The position numbers and the translations under genes are program-made. 64,000 bases of DNA, taken from contig NZ_BBWV01000004.1 in the NCBI RefSeq assembly GCF_000974785.1, positions 372,001-436,000 on the forward strand. The letters run 5' to 3'. The stretch is from Flavihumibacter petaseus NBRC 106054. GTDB taxonomy: Bacteria > Bacteroidota > Bacteroidia > Chitinophagales > Chitinophagaceae. Under the pieces are notes generated by a model. It saw only the letters and a list, made by a program, of their open reading frames with translations. It was not told where the DNA came from and did not search any database. Shown here one piece after another: positions 8,636-18,953 of this stretch (its first letter is position 1; the number at the start of each line of letters is the position of its first letter).

Positions 8636-8643
8636 CAAATATA
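8636..8643 (-). promoter_or_regulatory. -7 promoter element of the TonB receptor trio
   Basis: The minus strand reads TATATTTG, a full match to TAnnTTTG, about 15 bp upstream of the proposed TTG start. Confidence 0.5.
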
Positions 8644-8671
8644 AACTGGTTTACGATATAAACCAAATATT

Positions 8672-8704
8672 CAAAAAAATGGCCCGGCTAAGAATAGCCC
8701 GGCC
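8672..8704 (-). terminator. Terminator upstream of the TonB receptor operon
   Basis: A 9-bp stem with one mismatch (8681-8689 with 8696-8704) is followed on the minus strand by seven U. It would end transcripts coming from the lipoprotein gene at 8931-9398 and insulate the TonB operon. Confidence 0.75.
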
Positions 8705-8930
8705 TTTGTTGATCGTACCCTTTAAAACTATAAATATGTAGTGGAGTGCAACATGAAGTTGACCCTATGCTGGTAATAAATTAAATCGGAAAGGTTGTGC
8801 TGAATTGAAAAACAGATGGAGGTAAATCGGAGAAATTGGATAGGCGACCTGAGTAGTACAAAGATTGAAAGAGAATTTCATATTTGCAAGTATCGCTTTC
8901 ATTTTTTTTCGCTTAATGGACCCCGTTAGC

Positions 8931-9398
8931 TTAAAGAACGTTTTCAATCATCAGTTGCTGCACTGCAAATTCTTTACCGCAGCTGGCACGTACCACAACT
9001 GTTCCTGCAGGCAGGCCACTTAAATCGATCGTCAGGTTTGTGGCTGACCGGTGTTCGATCACCTTTCGCATCAGTTTGCCGTCTGCGTTATAAAAATCAA
9101 ACACAACTTCCTTTTCCATCCAGTTGATAGGTATGCCCAGTTTCAGCTGGTCTGTCACCATCTTGTGCAGCACATTCATTTCCACCTGCTGCATATCGTC
9201 TGCCCTGTTCAATTGATTTGCGTTCTTCTGACGTGCGTTGCCATTATGACCGGCAGGAACAACCGGAAGGCTATCGACAGTAGTGTAATGTGAAACTTTG
9301 GGTGAAGCGGGCGCTATGCTTTGCGCCTGTGAGGAAGCAACACATCCTGCCAGCAGGAGCGTGCATATATTTCTGAGTACCGGGTACAATTGTTTCAT
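8931..9398 (-). CDS. small exported protein or lipoprotein, unknown
   Basis: 155 residues. The N-terminus carries a possible lipobox (LLLAGC, Cys about 19) and, a few residues later, an alternative signal-peptidase site (SSQAQ), so it may be a lipoprotein or a soluble exported protein. The C-terminal part (EVVFDFYNADGKLMRKV, DLSGLPAGTVVVRA) resembles the strand pattern of T9SS sorting domains, though it is short. No enzyme motif is visible. It is a single gene flanked by an inverted repeat upstream (9400-9435) and a 264-bp non-coding stretch downstream. Confidence 0.65.
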   Translation of the reverse strand: MKQLYPVLRNICTLLLAGCVASSQAQSIAPASPKVSHYTTVDSLPVVPAGHNGNARQKNANQLNRADDMQQVEMNVLHKMVTDQLKLGIPINWMEKEVVFDFYNADGKLMRKVIEHRSATNLTIDLSGLPAGTVVVRASCGKEFAVQQLMIENVL

Positions 9399-9750
9399 GA
9401 TCTATAGCTTAGGGTGGTCCGAAAACACTATAGATATTGGAATACGAACGGATTAGTTCGCAGGATCTGGATCATGTAACAAAGGGACGGGAATCAACGT
9501 CTGGTAATCAGGGGGTATGCGGATTTCAGTGAGAGTAGGTCAAAGATGGAAGATAATTCCCGTTTTTGCAAGCGGGAAGCGAGGTTTTCGACGAATGGAA
9601 AAATAGAAGTACCTTAAAAAGACCCTAGATCACCGTCGGGCTTCAATTCCTGAGGGCGGAAACTGCTTACCCGGTTAAAGCATTGCGGTCAGAATAATAT
9701 CCCAATAAAAAAGGGGCCGATGGCCCCTTTTTCCTTTATCAGAAAACTGA
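9399..9750. other. 352-bp non-coding region between atpA and the small lipoprotein gene
   Basis: No convincing reading frame. It holds an 8-bp inverted repeat (ATCTATAG at 9400-9407, CTATAGAT at 9428-9435) right before the lipoprotein ATG, a 6-bp hairpin (TTCCCG 9557-9562 with CGGGAA 9573-9578) and the atpA terminator. atpG, which often follows atpA, is absent here. Confidence 0.7.
9705..9733 (-). terminator. Terminator of the atp operon
   Basis: GGGGCC (9713-9718) pairs with GGCCCC (9722-9727), flanked by A and T runs on both sides, 18 bp after the atpA stop. The symmetry could also stop plus-strand transcripts. Confidence 0.9.
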
Positions 9751-11331
9751 TTATTTCTTGTACTGTGGCACCAGGCTTTTGGTGAGTTCGGTCACTACCT
9801 TGATACCTTCATCAGACAGGTTACCTTTTTTGAATTCGGCCAGGATATTGGCGTGTTTGTTTTCCATTTCCAGGAGGAAATGTTCTTCAAATGCCTTCAC
9901 CTTGTTTACCGGTACTTCACGGAGAAGACCCTGTGTACCGAGGTAAATGATCGCTACCTGTTTTTCAACAGTAAACGGTGTGTATTGAGCCTGTTTCAGG
10001 ATTTCCACGTTACGGGCACCTTTGTCGATTACCAGTTTGGTAGCGGGATCGAGGTCACCACCGAATTTGGAGAATGCTTCCATCTCGCGGTAGAGGGCCT
10101 GATCGAGTTTCAGGGTACCGGCCACTTTCTTCATGGATTTGATCTGTGCGTTACCACCCACCCGGCTTACGGAGATACCTACGTTGATCGCAGGACGGAT
10201 ACCGGCGTTGAAGAGGTTACCTTCCAGGAAGATCTGACCGTCTGTGATAGAGATAACGTTCGTCGGGATATAAGCGGAAACGTCACCAGCCTGGGTTTCA
10301 ATGATCGGCAAAGCGGTCAGGGAACCACCACCCTTAACCAGGTGTTTGATGCTGGCGGGCAGGTCGTTCATGTTTTTGGCCACTTCATCCTTCGCAATGA
10401 TCTTGGCAGCACGCTCAAGCAGACGGCTATGCAGGTAGAATACGTCACCGGGATAAGCTTCACGGCCTGGTGGACGACGAAGCAACAGCGACACCTCACG
10501 GTAAGCAACGGCCTGCTTGGACAGATCATCATAAATGATCAGTGCGGGACGGCCGGTGTCACGGAAGTATTCACCGATGGCAGCACCGGCAAAAGGAGCG
10601 TAAAACTGTTGGGGTGCGGGGTCAGAAGCGGAGGCTGCCACGATAGTGGTATACTCCATTGCGCCATGCTCTTCCAGTGTCTTCATCACACCGGCAATGG
10701 TGGATGCCTTCTGGCCGATCGCAACATATATACAATAAACAGGTTTGCCTGCCTTGAAAAATTCTTTCTGGTTGATGATGGTATCAATGGCGATCGCAGT
10801 TTTACCTGTCTGACGGTCACCGATGATCAGTTCCCGCTGGCCACGGCCGATGGGAATCATCGCATCGATAGATTTGATACCGGTCTGAAGCGGCTCTTTT
10901 ACCGGTTCCCGGAAAATTACACCCGGTGCTTTACGCTCCAGGGGCATTTCGTAGAGTTCGCCGGAGATCGGGCCTTTGCCATCGATCGCTTCACCCAGCA
11001 TATTGATCACGCGACCTACCAGTCCCTCTCCCACTTTAATGGAAGCGATCTGACCGGTACGGCGTACTTTATCACCTTCTTTGATCTCGGAAGATTCACC
11101 CATCAATACCACACCCACATTGTCTTCTTCGAGGTTGAGGGCAATGGCCTTAACACCATTCGGAAACTCCACCAATTCACCGGCGCGTACATTGCTGAGG
11201 CCGTATACGCGGGCGATACCATCACCCACCTGCAATACCGTGCCCACTTCTTCCAGCTCAGCGGAAGTGTTGAAATTGCTCAACTGCTGGCGCAGGATCG
11301 CTGATATTTCATCTGGTTTAATATCTACCAT
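9751..11331 (-). CDS. atpA: F1Fo ATP synthase subunit alpha
   Basis: 526 residues, full length. The nucleotide-binding P-loop GDRQTGKT is at about 171-178, and the alpha signature [20 protein letters not shown] is intact. It forms the regulatory, non-catalytic nucleotide sites of the F1 hexamer. It is the last gene of the atpBEFHA operon and ends at a strong terminator; gamma, beta and epsilon are not in the window. The gap to atpH is 28 bp. Confidence 0.98.
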   Translation of the reverse strand: MVDIKPDEISAILRQQLSNFNTSAELEEVGTVLQVGDGIARVYGLSNVRAGELVEFPNGVKAIALNLEEDNVGVVLMGESSEIKEGDKVRRTGQIASIKVGEGLVGRVINMLGEAIDGKGPISGELYEMPLERKAPGVIFREPVKEPLQTGIKSIDAMIPIGRGQRELIIGDRQTGKTAIAIDTIINQKEFFKAGKPVYCIYVAIGQKASTIAGVMKTLEEHGAMEYTTIVAASASDPAPQQFYAPFAGAAIGEYFRDTGRPALIIYDDLSKQAVAYREVSLLLRRPPGREAYPGDVFYLHSRLLERAAKIIAKDEVAKNMNDLPASIKHLVKGGGSLTALPIIETQAGDVSAYIPTNVISITDGQIFLEGNLFNAGIRPAINVGISVSRVGGNAQIKSMKKVAGTLKLDQALYREMEAFSKFGGDLDPATKLVIDKGARNVEILKQAQYTPFTVEKQVAIIYLGTQGLLREVPVNKVKAFEEHFLLEMENKHANILAEFKKGNLSDEGIKVVTELTKSLVPQYKK

Positions 11332-11359
11332 GTCGTTGAATATTTAGACGTTTATCGAA

Positions 11360-11923
11360 TTATCTGATTTTCTGTATATACATATTCTCAATGAACTGGG
11401 TCTTGATGTCTTTCAGGTCGCGCTGAATGCTTGCGTCAAAAAGATCATCTTCCATCTGCAGCACGAAGCCACCGAGGATATTGGCGTCCACCTTTTCCTG
11501 GATCTGGACGGTTTTGCCCTGGTACCTTTCCATTTTCAGAAGACGGTTGCGGAAATCGTTCCGCAGTTCGTCGGAGATCGGTACAGCCGTGGTTAGTTCC
11601 ACGATCCGGATACCCTTGAGTTCGCGGTAGCGATCGTTGAAAGCATCAAGGATTTCCACCATCGACAATTCACGTCCCTTGGTAAATACCAGGTCGAAGA
11701 ATTTCTCTGTGATGGGCAATACTTTTCCACCGAAGAGGGCTTTGAAGATCTGGCACTTCTTGTCGTGACGGATCACGGGAGATACCAGTGCTCTTTCCAG
11801 TTCACCCGTAGTAGCCTTGCGGATACCATCGATGTCAGCCTTAACGGCATCTACCTGGTTGGTCTCGATTGCGAGATCCATCAGTGCCTTGGAATAACGG
11901 TGTGCAACGCGCGTATTGGACAT
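11360..11923 (-). CDS. atpH: F1Fo ATP synthase subunit delta
   Basis: 187 residues, typical length. It has the delta/OSCP pattern: RVAHRYSKALMDLAIE near the N-terminus and the C-terminal signature VDANILGGFVLQMEDDLFDA. It joins the F1 crown to the b-subunit stalk. It lies between atpF and atpA in the operon, 18 bp after atpF. Confidence 0.96.
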   Translation of the reverse strand: MSNTRVAHRYSKALMDLAIETNQVDAVKADIDGIRKATTGELERALVSPVIRHDKKCQIFKALFGGKVLPITEKFFDLVFTKGRELSMVEILDAFNDRYRELKGIRIVELTTAVPISDELRNDFRNRLLKMERYQGKTVQIQEKVDANILGGFVLQMEDDLFDASIQRDLKDIKTQFIENMYIQKIR

Positions 11924-11941
11924 TTGTGCGGTGTTTTTGCT

Positions 11942-12445
11942 TTAGTTCCTGTTCGTCAGCGGTAATTCATCTGCAAGTGTGCGGATGTACTGTTCCTGTT
12001 CTGATTTATTGCTCAATTCGCGGCGGATAACCTTCTCCGTAACCTCAATCACCATATTACCGATCTTGTTCTTTACTTCTGTGAGGGCGGCATTTTTCTG
12101 TTGCTCGATAGAAGCCTGCGCATCGGCAAGAACCTTGTTGGCTTCCACCTTTGCCTGCTCTTTGGCTTCGTTTACGATCTTGTCGCGGATTTCCTTGGCT
12201 TCCTTCAGCATTTCAGCGCGCTCTTCACGTGCCTTTTGCATCAGGGCTTCATTCTCATTCTTCAGCTGCGCCATTTCCAGTTTCACGCGCTCCGCCGTAG
12301 CAATGGAGTCGGCAATATTTTTCTCCCTGTCGCTCAGGGTACTGAGGATTGGCTTCCAGGCAAACTTCTTCAGGATCAGGAACACAATGACGAAAGCGAC
12401 CAGTGTCCAGACAAAATATCCTAAAGCGGGCATTAATAATTCCAT
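11942..12445 (-). CDS. atpF: F1Fo ATP synthase subunit b
   Basis: 167 residues. One N-terminal membrane helix (about 7-26, YFVWTLVAFVIVFLILKKFA) is followed by a long charged coiled coil (about 40-145, rich in Glu/Lys/Ala). This is the peripheral stalk that holds F1 against Fo. Only one b-type gene is present, so it is probably a homodimer. It is separated from atpE by 111 bp that hold a strong hairpin. Confidence 0.96.
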   Translation of the reverse strand: MELLMPALGYFVWTLVAFVIVFLILKKFAWKPILSTLSDREKNIADSIATAERVKLEMAQLKNENEALMQKAREERAEMLKEAKEIRDKIVNEAKEQAKVEANKVLADAQASIEQQKNAALTEVKNKIGNMVIEVTEKVIRRELSNKSEQEQYIRTLADELPLTNRN

Positions 12446-12506
12446 GAAATATAATTTGGAGGCTGATGATTTGATTTTACACGGTCATAGCAACTGAACG
12501 CGATAG

Positions 12507-12547
12507 AAATGCTGCAGCGTCGGCCCTTTGCGTCAGCTGCAGCATTT
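12507..12547 (-). other. 12-bp-stem intercistronic hairpin between atpE and atpF
   Basis: AAATGCTGCAGC (12507-12518) is perfectly complementary to GCTGCAGCATTT (12536-12547), with a 17-base loop, starting 9 bp after the atpE stop. There is no long U-run directly after it on the minus strand, so it is more likely an RNA-stabilising, processing or partial-attenuation element than a full terminator. It would fit the need for many more c subunits than b subunits. Confidence 0.7.
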
Positions 12548-12556
12548 TTGTTGTGG

Positions 12557-13952
<1,396 letters not shown>

Positions 13953-13971
13953 GCGGGTTCTAAATTTTGCG

Positions 13972-13979
13972 CAAAGATA
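13972..13979 (-). promoter_or_regulatory. -7 promoter element of the atp operon
   Basis: The minus strand reads TATCTTTG, a full TAnnTTTG match, giving an estimated leader of about 15 nt before the atpB ATG. Confidence 0.6.
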
Positions 13980-14080
13980 GGGAGAAGCCAGTGAACGGTA
14001 AAACGTCGGAGCGGAAAAGAAGGCCGCCAGCCGAAATATTTTACAGGTTTCCGTTATATTACAGATAATAACTATTTATA

Positions 14081-15862
14081 TTATGCCCGTCCGGCCTTCC
14101 GGTTCCCTTCATACTGGCTTTCCACCAGGGAATAATAAGCGCCGCCCCTGGCCATCAGCTCTTCATGTGAGCCGATTTCCCGTATTTCACCCTTATCGAG
14201 CACAATGATCTTGTCTGCCTTCCGGATCGTACTGAGGCGGTGGGCGATCACAATGGCCGTTCTGCCCGAAATAAGGGTATCGATCGCCTGCTGGATCAGC
14301 TGTTCGCTTTCCGTATCCACACTGGAAGTAGCTTCATCAAGGATCAGGATCGACGGATTGTACAGGAGCGCCCTGATAAAACTCAGCAGCTGCCGCTGCC
14401 CAAGGGAGAGGGTACTCCCCCTTTCCATAACCTTATAATCATATCCCCCGGGCAGCTGTTCTATGAATTGGTGCATGCCGATCAGCCTGGCGGCCGCTTC
14501 CACCTGTTCCCGCGAAATAGCCGGGTTCCGCAGGGTGATATTCTCCATCACAGACCCGGAGAAAAGGAAAACATCCTGCAGCACCACACCCGTCTGCCGC
14601 CGGAGAGCATTCAGCGTGTAGTCATCAATGTTAACGCCGTCAATCCGGATCTCACCCTGCTGGATATGGTACAACCGGTTCAGCAGGCTGATAATAGAGG
14701 TTTTGCCACTGCCGGTATGGCCAACGAGTGCTACAGTTTCGCCGGGCTGCACCGTAAAATTGATATCCTTCAGCACGTAACGGGTATCGGTATAGGCGAA
14801 CCACACATGGTTAAACTCAATCTTTCCCATAACCTTGGCGGGCGCAAAACTGCCTTCGGTTTTGATCACATCATCGTTATCGATCAGTTTAAACACCCGC
14901 TCACTCGCTACCATACCCATCTGCAGCACATTGAACTTATCGGCAATCACCCGGAGTGGCCGGAATAACAGGTTCAGAAAAAGAATAAAGGATATCATCT
15001 TTCCCGTCAGGGCTGCAGCCTGATCCGGTGGCAGATTCAGACTCTTGCCGGCACCCCACCACACCAGTATAGCGGAAGATACGGCCAGCACGATTTCGAC
15101 CACAGGGAAGAACACCGAGTAAGCGAATATGGCATTGATATTGGCGTTCCTGTGTTCGCTGTTGATCTTTTTGAACTTCGCATACTCCCTGCCTTCAGCG
15201 GCAAAAGCCTGGACGATCTGGATGCCGGTCACATGTTCCTGAACAAAGGCATTCAGGGCAGTTACAGCGTTCCTGACCCGGATAAACGAACGGTTGACCG
15301 ATTCCTTGAAGATATAGGTGGCAAGGATCAGGATGGGGAATGGTGCCAGGCTGATCAGGGCCAGTTTCCAGTCCACCACGAACATCACCACCAGAATGGA
15401 GATAATGGAAAGGAGGTCAGCGATTATCGGGATGAGTCCATCCGAGAAAATCTCGTTGATCGACTCAATGTCATTAATTGTTCTCGTGGTAAGGGTTCCG
15501 ACAGGCGTTTTATCAAATTGTGACAGGTTCAGATGAAGTACCCTGTTGAAGACCGTAACCCTGAGATCCTTTACTACTGTCTGTCCCAGCCAGGCAGTAA
15601 TAAATGAAAAAAGGAAACGGAATGCTGTTTCCAGCAGCAGGAACACCATCTGTATGAGGGTGATCCTCACCACCATATCGATCAGGCCATTTTTAATGTA
15701 ATCGTTAACGGTAATCTGGATCAGGTAAGGTCGCACCGGCGAAAGCACCGCCAGGGCTATGGCCAGTGCCAGGGAGAGATATACCCGGTTCCGGTAGGGC
15801 GCAGCCAGCCGGAACACGCGCCGCAGCAAAGCCGTGTTGAAAATTTTCTTTTCTCCGTTCAT
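14081..15862 (-). CDS. ABC exporter, fused permease and ATPase (MsbA-like)
   Basis: 593 residues: an N-terminal six-helix membrane domain (about 1-320) and a C-terminal ATPase with Walker A GHTGSGKTS, signature LSLGQRQLLS, Walker B ILILDEATSS and the H-loop AHRLST. It acts as a homodimer half-transporter; the class exports lipids, peptides or drugs, and the substrate cannot be assigned. The frame extends to a TTG at 15871, but that codon lies inside the -7 box TATCTTTG, so I use the ATG at 15862. The upstream neighbour is an exported protein that ends 26 bp before. Confidence 0.93.
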   Translation of the reverse strand: MNGEKKIFNTALLRRVFRLAAPYRNRVYLSLALAIALAVLSPVRPYLIQITVNDYIKNGLIDMVVRITLIQMVFLLLETAFRFLFSFITAWLGQTVVKDLRVTVFNRVLHLNLSQFDKTPVGTLTTRTINDIESINEIFSDGLIPIIADLLSIISILVVMFVVDWKLALISLAPFPILILATYIFKESVNRSFIRVRNAVTALNAFVQEHVTGIQIVQAFAAEGREYAKFKKINSEHRNANINAIFAYSVFFPVVEIVLAVSSAILVWWGAGKSLNLPPDQAAALTGKMISFILFLNLLFRPLRVIADKFNVLQMGMVASERVFKLIDNDDVIKTEGSFAPAKVMGKIEFNHVWFAYTDTRYVLKDINFTVQPGETVALVGHTGSGKTSIISLLNRLYHIQQGEIRIDGVNIDDYTLNALRRQTGVVLQDVFLFSGSVMENITLRNPAISREQVEAAARLIGMHQFIEQLPGGYDYKVMERGSTLSLGQRQLLSFIRALLYNPSILILDEATSSVDTESEQLIQQAIDTLISGRTAIVIAHRLSTIRKADKIIVLDKGEIREIGSHEELMARGGAYYSLVESQYEGNRKAGRA

Positions 15863-15868
15863 TCCGGG

Positions 15869-15876
15869 CAAAGATA
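15869..15876 (-). promoter_or_regulatory. -7 promoter element of the ABC exporter gene
   Basis: TATCTTTG on the minus strand ends only 6 bp before the ATG at 15862, so the predicted transcript is leaderless or nearly so. Confidence 0.55.
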
Positions 15877-15887
15877 ACCACCCAGGG

Positions 15888-18089
15888 TTATTCCTCGTCC
15901 TCTACGCCGCGATAGGCTTTGATAAAGATCGCACCAAGATTCTTGTATGGGGGAATGTAATCATCAAACCGCTCGCGGCTTTCGCCGGTAAACTGTTTGC
16001 TGAGTTCCTGCCACATCGGCACCCAGTCGATACTGCGGCCATTCCGCAGACTGGTGTTGATGGCATTCAGGATCGGTTCATTCACCGTACGGGTTCCGAT
16101 CTGTTTGGACGAGATAATATGGGCATCCGGGCTGATCATGAGTACTTCATTCAGGTTATTGTACCCACCGCAGGAACCGAGGATAACGATCCTGGCTGAT
16201 GGTGTCACCTGGTCAAGCGTCGATTTCACATGGTAGCTGTGGCCGCGGTGGATATAAATTGACGGTTCCAGCCCCTTGTCGTCAAAATAAGCCCGGAGTT
16301 TTTGCTGTGCCTTGGCATCCGGGTCATCTTCCCCGTAAAGCGGCTTATTGGCAAAGATCCAGACGGGTTTCCCTTTCGTGGACTTGATCGTAACGAAGTC
16401 GGGATTTTCGGTTATGGCCCAGTCTGCTTTATTCCTGAACAGGGTCATGAAGTTGGCATAGCTGTTCTGGCCGTCCTTATCTTCATCGCCATAAAAGAAT
16501 ACCTGCTGCACAATCCGTCCGGCGGTATCCAGCAGCCGCTCGTAAGGTACCTGGTAAACAGGAGGTATGCCCAGTATTTTGGAGATGTCAGTATGGTTGG
16601 TACTGTCAGCCGACTCGAAGAGGGATTTTTCAATAAAATATACTTTCTGGCCATTGGGGTCGCCGTTTCGCTGGCAGCGGTCATAGTTCTGACGGGCCTC
16701 TTCCAGCATATTGGCCGCGAGTGTCTTGTTCTTCTCGAAAATGCTGCTGTAGGCATCAGCAACGTCTACGGCATCTTCCACATTGACGAGGGAAGTATTA
16801 CGTTCCAGGCCGAACATGAAGGATTTCATCAATACAGTAGCATTGCTGTCCGGCATCAGTTTCAGCAGGGTGTCGAGCTCGTTGTAGGCGGCCGCCATTT
16901 TAATGAACTTCCGGAAATAATCGAAGTTCATTGTCATGAAAAGACTATCGGTCGGTGTGCCTTTCAGCCTCTGGATGATCCGTTTAAAAACACCCCGGTA
17001 GCTGGAGGTATAGATTTCATCTTCTCCGAGCACGCAGAGATAATACAGTTCATGTGGCTGCAGCGGTTCCAGTACTTTGAACCGCACCGGATCGGGTGAA
17101 TTGTGAAGGCCATTGATCTGACTGATATAAAACTGGCGGGCCTTGTTTTCCATCCTTTCCACAAGTGCTTTCCTTTCCATTGGAGTATCGCGCTGAATCA
17201 TCCTGGCAGTATGCTGCATCCGCACTTTTACCATAAGGCGGTAGTATTCCAGGTCATTGCCCTTTACCTTGTCGATTTCGTCAAAAGAGATTTTGCCCCG
17301 GTAGATCTCGTCTATAAACGGGAAATACAATTGCCCGCTTTTACTGCTGGCCATCTCTGCCACCACTTTTACAACGGGATCGGGGTGTATCTTGATATAG
17401 CGGGCCAGCGCATCATTGGCAGCCGCAAAATCATATACTTTACGGGGATCGCGACGGGCTTCGGCAGCAATCAGGCTATCCCGTTTCGGGTAGTTGAGGT
17501 TCGTTTTCAGGAAGGCCATGGTCCTTTCCGGGTAGAGCTGCAGGTATTTAATGGTCAGGATATCCTTACTGGCCGGCACCCCCTTGTTTTCGGGGTAGCT
17601 AAAGCAATCCACCAGCGTTTTGCCTACCCAGTAGTGATTCTCGCGCACCACAGGGTCAATTCCCTTGTTATTGCGGTCCAGCTCCATGGAGGCTTCAAAT
17701 CCTTTTACCATCTGTGGTACCAGTGCAGCTGTGAAAAGGCGGCTTTTCACGCCCTGGCCTGCCTGTTTTACCAGTATTTCAAGGCCTTTCAGGTATTTTT
17801 TCTTTTCATTGTCCTTGAATACAGAATCCATCTCGATCTCCATTTGCATGTTGTCTACCTCATCGATGATGGCAAATCTTACCTGGCCGTTAAAAGTTTC
17901 GTCTTTGGTAATGGGAATATAGCCCCGTATGTAGGACCCGGGCTGGGTATAGAGCTTTTTTTGCTCCTTGTCGATATTTTCGTGGAAAATCAGCCTTCCA
18001 CGGTCGATCACGTATTTCGGGGCCGCGTTCTGGGCGGTTACCATTCCGGTAATCAGGCTTGCCAGGAGTAATGACAATAATCTGTTCAT
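15888..18089 (-). CDS. large exported protein with possible clan CD peptidase-like C-terminus
   Basis: 733 residues from the ATG at 18089, which starts directly with a signal peptide (LLSLLLASLITGMVTAQ); the open frame reaches 18134 but without function. The middle is helical and unrecognised. Near the C-terminus a hydrophobic strand followed by His (SIYIHRGHSYH, His about 617) and, 23 residues on, another strand followed by Cys (RIVILGSCGGYNN, Cys about 640) match the His/Cys arrangement of the caspase/gingipain/CHAT fold. Peptidase activity is therefore possible but unproven. It lies upstream of the ABC exporter on the same strand and is divergent from the PhoB-like regulator. Confidence 0.7.
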   Translation of the reverse strand: MNRLLSLLLASLITGMVTAQNAAPKYVIDRGRLIFHENIDKEQKKLYTQPGSYIRGYIPITKDETFNGQVRFAIIDEVDNMQMEIEMDSVFKDNEKKKYLKGLEILVKQAGQGVKSRLFTAALVPQMVKGFEASMELDRNNKGIDPVVRENHYWVGKTLVDCFSYPENKGVPASKDILTIKYLQLYPERTMAFLKTNLNYPKRDSLIAAEARRDPRKVYDFAAANDALARYIKIHPDPVVKVVAEMASSKSGQLYFPFIDEIYRGKISFDEIDKVKGNDLEYYRLMVKVRMQHTARMIQRDTPMERKALVERMENKARQFYISQINGLHNSPDPVRFKVLEPLQPHELYYLCVLGEDEIYTSSYRGVFKRIIQRLKGTPTDSLFMTMNFDYFRKFIKMAAAYNELDTLLKLMPDSNATVLMKSFMFGLERNTSLVNVEDAVDVADAYSSIFEKNKTLAANMLEEARQNYDRCQRNGDPNGQKVYFIEKSLFESADSTNHTDISKILGIPPVYQVPYERLLDTAGRIVQQVFFYGDEDKDGQNSYANFMTLFRNKADWAITENPDFVTIKSTKGKPVWIFANKPLYGEDDPDAKAQQKLRAYFDDKGLEPSIYIHRGHSYHVKSTLDQVTPSARIVILGSCGGYNNLNEVLMISPDAHIISSKQIGTRTVNEPILNAINTSLRNGRSIDWVPMWQELSKQFTGESRERFDDYIPPYKNLGAIFIKAYRGVEDEE

Positions 18090-18210
18090 AGATATCGGGC
18101 GATTCAAAGGTACGTCCAATAGTGAAGAACGCAATTACCCCCCCTTTGCGTATGCAAACCGCTTAACAATTTCATAATCGGTTGAAAAATCAGGGGTTAC
18201 ACAAGGGCAT

Positions 18211-18218
18211 TAACTTTG
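18211..18218 (+). promoter_or_regulatory. -7 promoter element of the phoB-like gene
   Basis: TAACTTTG matches TAnnTTTG, 16 bp before the ATG at 18235. At the register used by the Pho-like arrays (6 bp upstream) there is one degenerate unit (GTTACAC, 18196-18202). Autoregulation is possible but weakly supported. Confidence 0.5.
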
Positions 18219-18234
18219 CGTAAACAAATTGTTA

Positions 18235-18921
18235 ATGGACACCAAGGGAAAAAAGATACTCATTGCCGACGACGAACCGGATATCCTGGAGATTATTCAG
18301 TATAATCTACAGGCTGAGGGGTATGAAGTATATACGGCAAAGGATGGTGATGAGGCTTTGGCGCGGGCAAAACAGATCAAACCGGATCTGATCATACTTG
18401 ACATCATGATGCCCAAAAAGACCGGGGTGGAGGTTTGCGAATTATTGCGGGCGCAGGCGGCTTTCAAAGATACCCTGATCATATTCCTGACAGCGTTGAA
18501 CGATGAAGGCAGCCAGATGAAAGGCCTCGACACCGGCGCGGATGATTACGTAAACAAACCGATCAGTCCAAAGTTGCTGCTGAGCCGGGTGAATGCCCTG
18601 TTCCGCCGGGTCAGCAAAAAAGACGCACCGGTCAACGGGGTACTGGCCATAGAAAATATGGTAATCGACCCGCATAAGTTTGTGGTGATGGTCAACCAGG
18701 AGGAGAAAGTGCTGGCAAAAAAGGAATTCGAACTGTTATACCTGCTTGCTTCCCGGCCCGGTAGGGTATTCCTCCGGAATGAGATCCTGAACCAGGTATG
18801 GGGGAACGACGTGATTGTAGGCGACAGGACCATCGATGTGCATATCCGGAAGATTCGTCAGAAACTGGGGCTGGATTGTATTACCACTGTAAAGGGTGTA
18901 GGATATAAATTTGACCTGTAA
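18235..18921 (+). CDS. PhoB/OmpR-family response regulator
   Basis: 228 residues. Receiver domain (about 7-120) with acidic pocket ADDEPD, phospho-acceptor Asp about 56 (LIILDIMMP), Thr in FLTALND and the invariant Lys in DYVNKPIS. The C-terminal winged helix (about 135-228) ends with RTIDVHIRKIRQKLG and VKGVGYKF, typical of PhoB/PhoP. The ATG at 18235 is preferred over a TTG 6 bp upstream. It is followed 32 bp later by its histidine kinase. The downstream phosphate transport genes and 11-bp repeat arrays point to a PhoB role, which is an inference. Confidence 0.92.
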   Translation: MDTKGKKILIADDEPDILEIIQYNLQAEGYEVYTAKDGDEALARAKQIKPDLIILDIMMPKKTGVEVCELLRAQAAFKDTLIIFLTALNDEGSQMKGLDTGADDYVNKPISPKLLLSRVNALFRRVSKKDAPVNGVLAIENMVIDPHKFVVMVNQEEKVLAKKEFELLYLLASRPGRVFLRNEILNQVWGNDVIVGDRTIDVHIRKIRQKLGLDCITTVKGVGYKFDL

Positions 18922-18953
18922 ACACCCTGCCCCCCGGGGCAAATACCGGAACC

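Noticed and set aside
8765-8947. 60-codon frame on the minus strand after the small lipoprotein gene
   Set aside because: Overlaps the end of the 8931-9398 gene, low-complexity start, no signal peptide or homologous pattern.
9400-9435. 8-bp inverted repeat ATCTATAG/CTATAGAT before the small lipoprotein gene
   Set aside because: Loop of 20 bases and AT-rich arms; may be an operator, but nothing supports a specific regulator.
9853-11304. 483-codon open frame on the plus strand opposite atpA
   Set aside because: It mirrors the full-length, well-conserved atpA and shows no family features; high codon bias of atpA keeps the reverse frame open.
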